DNA of 8,034 nt. It comes from a bacterium (GTDB lineage Bacteria > UBA9089 > CG2-30-40-21). Position 1 is the first letter of the stretch, and each line of letters opens with the position of its first letter. The position numbers were made by a program, and so were the translations under genes. Positions 1 through 5,970 of this stretch are shown in pieces. The DNA lies in contig JASEHA010000086.1 of assembly GCA_030018795.1 (NCBI GenBank), positions 1 to 8,034 of the forward strand, read 5' to 3'. A model generated the notes under the pieces. That model was not told the DNA's origin, searched no databases, and saw only the letters and a program-made list of their open reading frames with translations.

Positions 1-19
1 TGGGCAATGCCCACCCTAC
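1..19. repeat. Partial palindromic repeat cut by the window edge
   Basis: TGGGCA (1-6) and TGCCCA (8-13) form an inverted repeat around a single A, followed by CCCTAC (14-19). By symmetry the missing left end should read GTAGGG. This gives the same GTAGGG...CCCTAC outer frame as the palindromes at 629-658 and 3071-3098, but with a different inner stem. It is probably another member of the same class of short dispersed palindromes. The left half lies outside the window, so this is partly inferred. Confidence 0.55.
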
Positions 20-127
20 TCATAACCCATAATTTTAATTGTCATGAGGTACTATTGCTCTAATGTGATCTCTGTAGTTAATCTTCCCACCGATTACTGA
101 GCGATTACCAGTCAAAGCGAATTTTTA
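20..127. other. Intergenic region without a recognisable gene
   Basis: No open frame with a ribosome binding site, no RNA gene and no strong hairpin is visible on either strand. The only local structure is a short direct repeat, CGATTAC, at 91-97 and 102-108, 11 bp apart. It lies 20-37 bp upstream of the -35 hexamer of the next promoter. It could be a regulator site, but seven bases repeated once is weak evidence. Confidence 0.4.
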
Positions 128-156
128 TTGACATCTCCTTCAATGTATGATATATT
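128..156 (+). promoter_or_regulatory. Strong sigma-70-type promoter with extended -10
   Basis: The -35 hexamer TTGACA (128-133) matches the consensus fully. A 17-bp spacer separates it from TATATT (151-156), a close match to the -10 consensus. TG at 148-149 sits one base before the -10, giving an extended -10. Transcription would start near 163, leaving about 50 nt of leader before the ATG at 214. It clearly serves the pilin-like gene. No comparable promoter was seen before ribH, so it may also feed ribH-nusB and beyond, which is inference. Confidence 0.8.
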
Positions 157-213
157 AATAACAATGGTCTAAAGCTCATGACCAAATTTTACAAAAAGAA
201 GGAGGATGAGAAA

Positions 214-621
214 ATGGATATTCTTGAGTTATTCAAAAAAATGGGTCTTAATGTAAATAATGTTATTCTGATGCCGATTAACTTTACCCGAGAGACTGTA
301 ACCAAGTTTAATCTTCAAACTATCAGACGAACATTAGAGATTGTCTCTGCTACATGGTATGCTAATGCTGATAGGGCATATCCTGAAAACCTTGAGGTAA
401 AACAGTTTGCTCAACATCTTTCACCCATACCAAAGGTGATGCTCAATCTCTCTATAAAAGAAGGCAATGATAGTAATCTGGTAACTATTACCGAATCTAC
501 AGATCTTAAGCCAACTGGAAACGGCAATGTCGGCGGCTATCTCTATAACCCTCTTGAGGGGTTAATCAAGATAAACCATGCAGGGGTTGATATCTCTAAT
601 GTACCATATAATGAGTATTGA
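214..621 (+). CDS. Pseudopilin-like soluble domain protein lacking a prepilin anchor
   Basis: This is a 135-residue protein. ATG 214 is chosen because GGAGG (201-205) lies 8 nt upstream; an in-frame ATG at 178 has no such site. From about residue 25 the pattern resembles the globular part of type II secretion or type IV pilin-like proteins. A helix (about 27-49, with NLQTIRRTLEI) is followed by YANADRAYPENL (49-60), the place of the usual 'Y...N..YP..L' motif. A beta-rich end follows with GNVGGYLYNPLEG (104-116), IKINHAG (118-124) and a final YNEY (132-135), like the 'GGW.YNP.TG' and 'Y..Y' ends of those proteins. The expected N-terminal GFTLIE-type cleavage motif and long hydrophobic helix are absent. 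The first 24 residues are only mildly hydrophobic, and no anchor is visible in any frame upstream. No secretion genes lie nearby. The family link is my pattern reading, not a database hit. The alternatives are an unrelated hypothetical protein or a decayed pilin. Confidence 0.6.
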   Translation: MDILELFKKMGLNVNNVILMPINFTRETVTKFNLQTIRRTLEIVSATWYANADRAYPENLEVKQFAQHLSPIPKVMLNLSIKEGNDSNLVTITESTDLKPTGNGNVGGYLYNPLEGLIKINHAGVDISNVPYNEY

Positions 622-628
622 AAAGGGT

Positions 629-658
629 TGTAGGGAACGGTCATGACCGTTCCCTACA
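629..658. repeat. Perfect 30-bp palindrome, copy 1
   Basis: The half-site TGTAGGGAACGGTCA (629-643) is exactly mirrored by 644-658, with no central spacer. It begins 7 bp after the stop of the pilin-like gene and ends 44 bp before the ribH start. A near-identical 28-bp copy lies at 3071-3098 in front of cooC. As RNA it would fold into a strong hairpin; as DNA it could form a cruciform or bind a dimeric protein. Only TTTT (663-666) follows, so it is a poor intrinsic terminator. It most resembles a dispersed REP-like or miniature palindromic repeat. Confidence 0.85.
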
Positions 659-702
659 CAGCCTTTTCACCTATCCTTATTCCAAAATTCAGGAGAAAAA
701 TA

Positions 703-1173
703 ATGAGTGTTTATGAAGGACAGCTTGATGCTAAGGGATTAAAGTTTGGACTTATCGTCAGTCGTTTTAATGAATTTATTGCTTCTAAGCTTGAAACTGG
801 ATGTTTGGATGCCTTGCTCAGGCATGGGGCATCAAATGACGATATAGATATCTTCCGGGTACCAGGAGCATTTGAGATACCATATCTGGCTAATAAATTA
901 GCTGCTAATTCCCACAAAGGATATGATGCTATTATCTGCCTTGGGGTGGTTATTCGTGGTGATACTCCGCACTTTGATTATATCTGTGCTGAGGTTTCCA
1001 AGGGGATAGCTCAAGCCTCTCTTGCTGCAGGGATACCAGTTATCTTTGGGGTTCTTACTACCAATACAATCGAACAGGCTGTGGAAAGGGCAGGAACAAA
1101 AAGCGGAAATAAAGGGTTTGATGCTGGTCTTTCGGCAATTGAAATGGCAAACCTTTATCGGATTATTAAATAA
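703..1173 (+). CDS. ribH: 6,7-dimethyl-8-ribityllumazine synthase
   Basis: RibH carries out the penultimate step of riboflavin synthesis. It condenses 5-amino-6-ribitylamino-uracil with 3,4-dihydroxy-2-butanone 4-phosphate to lumazine, in the cytoplasm, usually as pentamers or 60-subunit shells. The 156-residue length is typical. Visible motifs are SRFNEFI (20-26), the substrate loop GAFEIP (55-60), CLGVVIRGDTPHFDYIC (79-95) with the expected catalytic His90, and LTTNT.EQA.ERAG (118-131) followed by K..NKG (133-138). ATG 703 is preferred because AGGAG (691-695) lies 7 nt upstream. An in-frame ATG at 643 lies inside the palindrome and would add 20 unrelated residues. No FMN riboswitch is visible upstream and no other rib gene is present. 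nusB follows after 2 nt, a common ribH-nusB arrangement. Confidence 0.97.
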   Translation: MSVYEGQLDAKGLKFGLIVSRFNEFIASKLETGCLDALLRHGASNDDIDIFRVPGAFEIPYLANKLAANSHKGYDAIICLGVVIRGDTPHFDYICAEVSKGIAQASLAAGIPVIFGVLTTNTIEQAVERAGTKSGNKGFDAGLSAIEMANLYRIIK

Positions 1174-1175
1174 TT

Positions 1176-1601
1176 ATGCAAAGAAAAAATAAGAGACAGT
1201 CAAGGGTAGTTGCTCTGCATTTGCTTTTTTCTATGGAAATGATTCACGGAAAAATAGAAAGGAATCTTTCTGTGTGTATGGATTTTCATAAAAAGACAGC
1301 AGTAGAGGTAAGAGAATATGCTGAATTTTTAGTAGAGGGTGTGTCTGAAAATATAGCCTCAATAGATGAGATGATCAGGATATATTGTAAGAATTGGGAT
1401 ATAACCCGAGTGGCTATGATAGACCTGAATATCTTACGGATAGGAGTCTTTGAGCTTATATTTTGTGGTGACATTCCAGCTGCTGTGGTTATTAATGAAG
1501 CCATTGAGATAGCTAAGATTTATGGCTCAGATGATTCTGCTGGATTCATTAATGGAATCATGGATAATGTGAGGAAGAGGGTGAGGGAGGAAAGCTCTTA
1601 G
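1176..1601 (+). CDS. nusB: Transcription antitermination factor NusB
   Basis: NusB is a small all-helical RNA-binding protein. With NusE (ribosomal protein S10) it binds boxA in rRNA leaders and supports antitermination and rRNA maturation. The 141-residue length is usual. Family features are the basic N-terminus with SRVVALHLLFSME (9-21, the family's 'R..AlQ.LY' region), W74 with R78 and DLNILRIGVFEL (83-94), and the C-terminal signature IPAAVVINEAIEIAK (100-114) followed by FINGIMDNVRK (124-134). The ATG lies 2 nt after the ribH stop and has no clear Shine-Dalgarno, so translation is probably coupled to ribH. A repeat block follows the stop codon at once. Confidence 0.95.
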   Translation: MQRKNKRQSRVVALHLLFSMEMIHGKIERNLSVCMDFHKKTAVEVREYAEFLVEGVSENIASIDEMIRIYCKNWDITRVAMIDLNILRIGVFELIFCGDIPAAVVINEAIEIAKIYGSDDSAGFINGIMDNVRKRVREESS

Positions 1602-1604
1602 TAG

Positions 1605-1690
1605 TTAGCTGATAGTAGCGGTTAGCTGTTAATATTTTATCCAGTTAACGGCTAATAGCTAACGACTAACTGCTATCAGCTAATAGCTAA
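1605..1690. repeat. Stem-forming repeat block between nusB and the PHP gene
   Basis: This 86-bp AT-rich block is built from TTAGCT-like units in both orientations. TTAGCTGATAG (1605-1615) pairs perfectly with CTATCAGCTAA (1673-1683). Inside it, GTTAGCT (1621-1627) can pair with AGCTAAC (1657-1663), and CTGTTAA with TTAACGG near the loop. GCTAATAGCTAA occurs twice in direct orientation (1651-1662 and 1679-1690), 28 bp apart. There is no T-run after the stem, so it is not an obvious terminator. It ends 6 bp before the ATG of the next gene. It looks like a dispersed repeat of the MITE or REP kind rather than a gene; its wider copy number cannot be seen here. Confidence 0.8.
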
Positions 1691-1696
1691 AAACAT

Positions 1697-2509
1697 ATGG
1701 ACGCAGATTTACATATTCATACATGGTTTTCAGATTCTACGCTTTCTCCAAAGCAGGTAGTTACATATGCAAGGGAAATGGGGCTGAAGGCTATATCTAT
1801 TTGTGATCATGATATAATTGATGGTGCAAGGGAGGCTATTGAGTATGCTTCTAACTCAATTAAGATTATACCTGGTGTTGAGTTGAGTGCTGTTGCTATG
1901 CAGCATGAAATCCATATCTTAGGGTATTTTATGGATATGAATGATTCGTGTTTTAATGAGAGATTAGAGGCTTTTCGCAAGACACGGATATCACGGATAT
2001 TTGAGATGATTAAAAAGTTGGCAGCAATAGGCATAAAGATTGATAGCAAGCAGATATTTGAGGTAGCTGGCAAAGGCTCTGTTGGCCGTGTTCATGTAGC
2101 TACTGTTCTTTGCAAGGAAAATATTGTTTCCTCTGTGCAGGAAGCCTTTAATCTCTATCTTGGGTACAATAAGCCCTGTTATATAAAAAAGACAAGGATT
2201 TCACCAGAAGAGGCAATAAGGATAATCCGCGAAGCAGGCGGCGTGCCTGTTTTGGCACATCCAGGTGTCTCCATGTGTGATGAGATTATTCCTGAATTAG
2301 TCAGATTGGGCATTAAGGGTATTGAGGCTTACCACCCCATGCACCCTTTGCCACTCTGGAAACATTATGAAAAACTGGCAAAAAAATACAGGTTATTAAT
2401 CACTGGTGGTTCGGATTGCCATGGCACAGCCAGAGGACAAATGATGATTGGCACTGTTCGGGTTGCGATGGATGCGGTTGAGAAATTACGGACGGAGGCA
2501 TTACCTTGA
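1697..2509 (+). CDS. PHP-domain phosphoesterase, RNase AM/YciV-like
   Basis: This 270-residue protein has the full metal-ligand set of the PHP (polymerase and histidinol phosphatase) fold: DLHIHTWFSD (4-13, His6, His8, Asp13), ICDHD (35-39, Asp37, His38), PGVELSA (59-65, Glu62), EIHILGYF (71-78, His73), VLAHPG (185-190, His188), AYHPMH (211-216, His213) and GGSDCHG (237-243, Asp240, His242). Three divalent metals are expected. The layout, with an insert at about 80-170, matches stand-alone PHP proteins such as E. coli RNase AM, which hydrolyses 3',5'-nucleoside bisphosphates and trims short RNA 5' ends. The exact substrate is inferred. The start is fixed by the need for the DLHIH strand and by an in-frame stop at 1688-1690. 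No Shine-Dalgarno is visible, because the repeat block occupies that place. The stop overlaps the cobU start. Confidence 0.9.
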   Translation: MDADLHIHTWFSDSTLSPKQVVTYAREMGLKAISICDHDIIDGAREAIEYASNSIKIIPGVELSAVAMQHEIHILGYFMDMNDSCFNERLEAFRKTRISRIFEMIKKLAAIGIKIDSKQIFEVAGKGSVGRVHVATVLCKENIVSSVQEAFNLYLGYNKPCYIKKTRISPEEAIRIIREAGGVPVLAHPGVSMCDEIIPELVRLGIKGIEAYHPMHPLPLWKHYEKLAKKYRLLITGGSDCHGTARGQMMIGTVRVAMDAVEKLRTEALP

Positions 2510-3018
2510 TTACCTTTATCATCGGCGGCATTCGTTCTGGAAAGAGTAAATTTGCCTGTCAGATGGCTGAGGGAAAGAATAAAGGGGTTGTTTATATTGC
2601 TACTTGTGTCCCACTTGATGATGAGACACAAGAAAGGGTGGAAAAGCACAGGACTTCCCGGCCAAAAGAGTGGTTAGTGATTGAAGAGCCAGTGGATATA
2701 GAAAGGGTTTTACTGAGTGTTAGCGGAAATAGTGTCATATTGATAGAATGCCTGAGCCTTTGGATCTCAAACCTATTATTAGATGGAAAAGGGTATGAGG
2801 ATATTTGTCAGAGTGCAGAAGGATTGGTTGATGTTTTGAAGAGAATAGACAATGATATTATTGTTGTCTCAAATGAGGTTGGGCTTGGCGGTATCTCTCC
2901 CAATAAATTGGCAAGGGTATTTACTGATGTTCTGGGCGAAACAAATCAACTTGTTTGTAATGCAGCCGATGAGGTGTATGCTGTTATTGCCGGGATACCC
3001 GTAAGGATAAAAGGGTAA
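2506..3018 (+). CDS. cobU: Adenosylcobinamide kinase / cobinamide-phosphate guanylyltransferase
   Basis: CobU phosphorylates adenosylcobinamide and then transfers GMP to it, giving AdoCbi-GDP for attachment of the lower ligand of cobalamin. At 170 residues it is slightly shorter than the Salmonella enzyme. Motifs are the P-loop GGIRSGKS (7-14), TQERVEKHRTSRPKEW (41-56) with His48 as the expected guanylylated residue, ECLSLWISNLL (81-91), and VSNEVGLGGISPN ahead of the conserved C-terminal part ending in PVRIKG. The start is TTG 2506, overlapping the upstream TGA as TTGA. GGAGG (2494-2498), 7 nt upstream, supports it strongly, and the coupling suggests co-transcription with the PHP gene. CobS, CobC and CobT are not in the window. 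A partial salvage or late-assembly role is inferred. Confidence 0.95.
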   Translation: MITFIIGGIRSGKSKFACQMAEGKNKGVVYIATCVPLDDETQERVEKHRTSRPKEWLVIEEPVDIERVLLSVSGNSVILIECLSLWISNLLLDGKGYEDICQSAEGLVDVLKRIDNDIIVVSNEVGLGGISPNKLARVFTDVLGETNQLVCNAADEVYAVIAGIPVRIKG

Positions 3019-3070
3019 TTTTACGAGAAAATCCAGAATTGCTGAAGAAATAGAATAGCTTAAACAACGA

Positions 3071-3107
3071 GTAGGGAACGGTTATGACCGTTCCCTACAG
3101 CTTTTTT
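3071..3107 (+). terminator. Palindrome copy 2 with T-run, possible terminator after cobU
   Basis: GTAGGGAACGGTTA (3071-3084) faces TGACCGTTCCCTAC (3085-3098). It is the 28-bp palindrome of copy 1 with one T for C change, which stays pairable as G-U in RNA. Three bases later comes TTTTTT (3102-3107), so in the plus direction it has the shape of a Rho-independent terminator, 52 bp after the cobU stop. The close copy upstream of ribH lacks so long a T-run, which suggests a repeat that happens to terminate here rather than a dedicated terminator. It ends 50 bp before the cooC start. Confidence 0.6.
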
Positions 3108-3148
3108 ACTCTGGATTCTTATTTTCTAACTTAGCAAGGAGATATTTG

Positions 3149-3931
3149 ATGAGAATAGCTGTTTCGGGTAAGGGTGGAGCAGGGAAAACAACATTAAGTG
3201 CTGCCCTGGCAGGGTGTTATGCTGTAGATGGGGTAAGGGTTTTGGCTGTAGATGCCGACCCTGATGGTAATCTGGCATCTGCTCTTGGTTTCCCTCAAGA
3301 ATTACTTGATAAAATTGTCCCTATCTCAGGGATGAAAACAATGATTGAGGAAAGAACAGGGCGAAGCCAGGATATTAGTGGTTTCTTCAGGTTAAATCCA
3401 GATGTAAGCGATTTGCTTGATAGATTTGGGATAATGTTTAATAATATTCGGTTTTTGTCTGTGGGCACAATAGAAAAAGGGGCTGGTGGATGTATGTGTT
3501 CGGCTAATGTCTTGCTCAAAAACCTGATGCAGCATCTTTTATTAGATAAGGATAAGGATGTGCTGATTATGGACATGGATGCAGGTATCGAGCACATGGG
3601 CAGGGCAACAGCAAGCTGTGTTGATGCCTTTATTGTTGTGGTTGAACCAGGGCAAAGAAGTGTTCAGACCGCTAAAAGTGTGGAAAGACTGGCAAGGGAT
3701 ATTGGGGTTAAAAATACCTTTGTGGTGTGTAATAAGATACGATTCTCTAATGAATATGAAATCCTTGTTAATAGCCTTCATGGGCTAAAAATACTCGGAA
3801 GTATTCCTTACAATAGCTGCTTGATAGAAGCAGACCTGATGAGCAAAGGGGTGCTGAATAATCCGGAATTAATAGGGGAGACCATGAGGATAAAGGAAAA
3901 ATTAGAGGATAGGAACACAAAGGATAGCTAA
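3149..3931 (+). CDS. cooC: CooC-type nickel-insertion ATPase for CO dehydrogenase
   Basis: CooC is a MinD/ParA-class ATPase that dimerises with ATP and helps load nickel into the C-cluster of Ni-Fe CO dehydrogenase. The 260-residue protein begins with the deviant Walker A motif GKGGAGKTT (7-15, signature Lys8 and Lys13). DADPDGNL (35-42) follows, then the CooC-specific Cys-x-Cys in GGCMCSANVLLK (113-124, Cys115 and Cys117), which forms the metal site between subunits, and the Walker B-like LIMDMDAGIEHMGR (139-152). VCNK (193-196) is the base-recognition strand. ATG 3149 is preferred because AAGGAG (3136-3141) lies 7 nt upstream; a TTG at 3146 is also possible. No cooS/acsA gene is in the window. 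Related CooC-like ATPases also serve the acetyl-CoA synthase route, so the exact client is open. Confidence 0.92.
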   Translation: MRIAVSGKGGAGKTTLSAALAGCYAVDGVRVLAVDADPDGNLASALGFPQELLDKIVPISGMKTMIEERTGRSQDISGFFRLNPDVSDLLDRFGIMFNNIRFLSVGTIEKGAGGCMCSANVLLKNLMQHLLLDKDKDVLIMDMDAGIEHMGRATASCVDAFIVVVEPGQRSVQTAKSVERLARDIGVKNTFVVCNKIRFSNEYEILVNSLHGLKILGSIPYNSCLIEADLMSKGVLNNPELIGETMRIKEKLEDRNTKDS

Positions 3932-3946
3932 CCGTTTACTATTAAC

Positions 3947-4789
3947 TCAAATATAGCTATGAAGCCCTTTCATAAGTAAATTTACCCCAAGATAGGTAAA
4001 AATAACCGCAACAAAGCCAATAATAGCCAGCCATGCTGCCATTTTCCCATGCCATGCAGGGGTTATTCGGACATGAAGGTAGATGATGTAGATAATCCAT
4101 GTAACCAATGCCCATGTTTCCTTTGGGTCCCAACTCCAGTATGTCCCCCATGAATAGTTTGCCCAGACAGCACCAGTAATAATCCCGATAGTTAAGAGGA
4201 ATATCCCCAATCTGATGGTTTTATAGCTTAAGTTATCAATCATGTCAAGGGTGCTTGACGAATTATCTGCTTCTTGATTTTCACTGTGTAGTTTTTGTCT
4301 CCTCTGCCTCCTGCCCATTGATTTACATAGATACACTATCCCACACCCAAAGGCAACGGCAAAGGCAGCATAAGCCAGGAAACAGGCCGCAACATGGAAT
4401 TCCAGCCAGTGACTCTGCAATGCAGGCACCAATGGGGTTACCTGTTTCACCCTATCGGGAAGCAGCGAGGCATAGCCAATGGTTAAAAATGCCATCCATG
4501 TGACAAACCCGCCAATAACCTTTGCCTTGTATCGGTATTCAATCAGGAGATAGAATGTAACCATTGACCATGAAGAGAATACCAGAGATTCGTATAGATT
4601 GGTAAATGGTGCATGACCGGCATCAATTGTTCGGATAATCAATCCCATAGTATGGCAAATAACACCTGCTATAGCAACACCGACAGCCAGTTTGCCCAGA
4701 GTTAGCCTGCCAAACAATGAAAGCATTGTATAGAAAAAAGCACTTATACCATAGGCAATCAAAGCAATTCCAAACCAGAAAGCATCCAT
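3947..4789 (-). CDS. ccsA: Cytochrome c heme-handling membrane protein CcsA/ResC
   Basis: CcsA works with ResB in system II cytochrome c biogenesis. It carries heme across the membrane and attaches it to CXXCH motifs of apocytochromes on the outer face. The 280-residue protein has about eight hydrophobic segments and the tryptophan-rich WWD signature WANYSWGTYWSWDPKETW (209-226). Other conserved features are NLYESLVFSSW (64-74), FHVAACFLAYA (131-141, His132) and YLHVR (237-241, His239), followed by GVNLL..GLHSY (268-279, His277). These histidines are the likely heme ligands by family comparison. ATG 4789 is chosen because AGGAG (complement of 4797-4801) lies 7 nt upstream. An in-frame ATG at 4828 would overlap resB and has no such site. 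It lies 29 nt after resB in one transcription unit and converges on cooC. Confidence 0.94.
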   Translation of the reverse strand: MDAFWFGIALIAYGISAFFYTMLSLFGRLTLGKLAVGVAIAGVICHTMGLIIRTIDAGHAPFTNLYESLVFSSWSMVTFYLLIEYRYKAKVIGGFVTWMAFLTIGYASLLPDRVKQVTPLVPALQSHWLEFHVAACFLAYAAFAVAFGCGIVYLCKSMGRRQRRQKLHSENQEADNSSSTLDMIDNLSYKTIRLGIFLLTIGIITGAVWANYSWGTYWSWDPKETWALVTWIIYIIYLHVRITPAWHGKMAAWLAIIGFVAVIFTYLGVNLLMKGLHSYI

Positions 4790-4818
4790 TTTTAAACTCC
4801 TGATGTAGTGAACACCTT

Positions 4819-5868
4819 TTAGGTGCATTCTTCATTTTTTACTTTAAAGGACAGCAGTAACCCAAGCATTAGCAACCCGCATCCTGTCCAGACAATCGGG
4901 ACAGATGGATCCTTTACTATCTGCAAGCCAGAGAATTCTACAGCTCCAAATCCAATGAGTTTAAGCTCAATATCCATGTTTTTACCATGATGATAATCTG
5001 GGTAATTATAGAAAGCCCATTGAGCAGCCTTAAGTTTCTTGCCATCATAAACCTCTAACTCAACCGCCGGATTATTGAATTTTTCTGATTGAGAGTAGAT
5101 TTTCTTCCCATTCATGATAAAATCAGGTAAAAATCGGGCTGCCTTGATGGTTATATCTGTTTGAGGGATATGGAACTCATCCCCTATCTTAACATGAAAT
5201 TTTTTTACCCATTTTCCGTTATCCTTGCTTGCCTGTATGGTTACCCGATTATCATGGGTGCTGCTTCTTGTCTTGCCATAACTTGACTGATAAATCCATA
5301 TCCCTTTATAGACCAATGGATGATTGACCTCTATTGTCCTTGTCAAAACCTTTTTACCCTGTTCGATAATGGTCAGTGTGCTTTTATAATCCTTTGGCAT
5401 CAATGAATTGGGATAATATTCGAGGCTAAAGTTTTCAAGCTTAAGATAAATATCCGTATGCGGCAGCCTGACCGTATCCTTTTCATTGATCTCAAGATGT
5501 TCATTAAACCCGGTTAAACTGCCTACTATCCCTCCGATAAGGATAATAAGGATGCTGAGATGAGTAACATACGCCCCAATTTTTCTCCATTGGTTTGATT
5601 GAAGACTATATTTTTGTGCCTTTGTGCAAAGAAAACAGCCAAGAATATCAAGCCCCAATAATGCCAGCAGCCCAACAAACCACCACGAATGGTACACATC
5701 CGTAAAAGAGGTTAACTTCAAGAATCGATATACATTATCCCCATATCTGGCTATATAGGCATAATCAGGCATATTCTGGGGGATAACCGTGCCGATAATA
5801 CAAGACAGGGCAATAATGATTAATAAGCCTATGGCTATTCGGGTTGACTTGAAAATTTTTCTTAGCAT
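4819..5868 (-). CDS. resB: Cytochrome c biogenesis protein ResB (Ccs1)
   Basis: ResB forms the heme delivery and attachment complex with CcsA and is thought to present the reduced apocytochrome. The 349-residue protein shows the family's four membrane segments (about 10-30, 63-81, 98-118 with His103, and 322-341) and a large extracytoplasmic domain (about 119-320). Conserved stretches include GTVIPQ (26-31), FTDVYHSWWF (55-64) and NHPLVYKGIWIYQSSYG (182-198). ATG 5868 is preferred because AAAGGA (complement of 5878-5883) lies 9 nt upstream. An in-frame ATG at 5931 would add 21 residues translated from the GC-rich hairpin repeat and is unlikely. It lies 102 bp after mnmA and directly ahead of ccsA. 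No cytochrome gene or thioredoxin partner (ResA, CcdA) is in the window. Confidence 0.93.
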   Translation of the reverse strand: MLRKIFKSTRIAIGLLIIIALSCIIGTVIPQNMPDYAYIARYGDNVYRFLKLTSFTDVYHSWWFVGLLALLGLDILGCFLCTKAQKYSLQSNQWRKIGAYVTHLSILIILIGGIVGSLTGFNEHLEINEKDTVRLPHTDIYLKLENFSLEYYPNSLMPKDYKSTLTIIEQGKKVLTRTIEVNHPLVYKGIWIYQSSYGKTRSSTHDNRVTIQASKDNGKWVKKFHVKIGDEFHIPQTDITIKAARFLPDFIMNGKKIYSQSEKFNNPAVELEVYDGKKLKAAQWAFYNYPDYHHGKNMDIELKLIGFGAVEFSGLQIVKDPSVPIVWTGCGLLMLGLLLSFKVKNEECT

Positions 5869-5898
5869 AGATGCCTGTCCTTTAAGGGAAAGGGAGTA

Positions 5899-5934
5899 AC
5901 AACCCCCTGCCCCCTTTGTTAAGGGGGACAACCC
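5899..5934. repeat. GC-rich hairpin repeat between mnmA and resB
   Basis: CCCCCTT (5910-5916) and AAGGGGG (5921-5927) form a 7-bp stem with a TGTT loop. ACAACCC stands on both sides in direct orientation (5899-5905 and 5928-5934). The C-runs contrast with the AT-rich surroundings, which suggests a dispersed short repeat. No T-run follows on either strand, so it is not a clear terminator. It lies in the resB leader, about 40 bp before the start codon on the minus strand. Confidence 0.65.
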
Positions 5935-5970
5935 ATGACCACTTTTTTCTGTTAAATGTTAGCTGGCAAC

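Noticed and set aside
643..702. Possible 20-residue N-terminal extension of RibH from ATG 643
   Set aside because: The ATG lies at the centre of the palindrome, has no ribosome binding site, and the residues do not match lumazine synthase; ATG 703 has AGGAG at the right distance.
622..702. FMN riboswitch before ribH
   Set aside because: The 81-bp gap is filled mainly by a simple palindrome; the multi-helix RFN element is much longer and its conserved segments are not seen.
1602..1696. CRISPR array or intrinsic terminator in the nusB-PHP gap
   Set aside because: The units are short, occur in both orientations and have no unique spacers of regular length; there is no T-run after the stem.
2440..2520. 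Cobalamin riboswitch before cobU
   Set aside because: cobU overlaps the end of the PHP gene, so there is no leader, and no cobalamin-box sequence was seen.
4255..4503. Plus-strand open frame opposite ccsA
   Set aside because: It is the reverse reading of a well-supported membrane protein gene, has no ribosome binding site and no recognisable domain.
4790..4828. ccsA starting at ATG 4828 and overlapping resB
   Set aside because: The internal ATG at 4789 has AGGAG 7 nt upstream and starts just before the first membrane helix; the 13 extra residues are not family-like.
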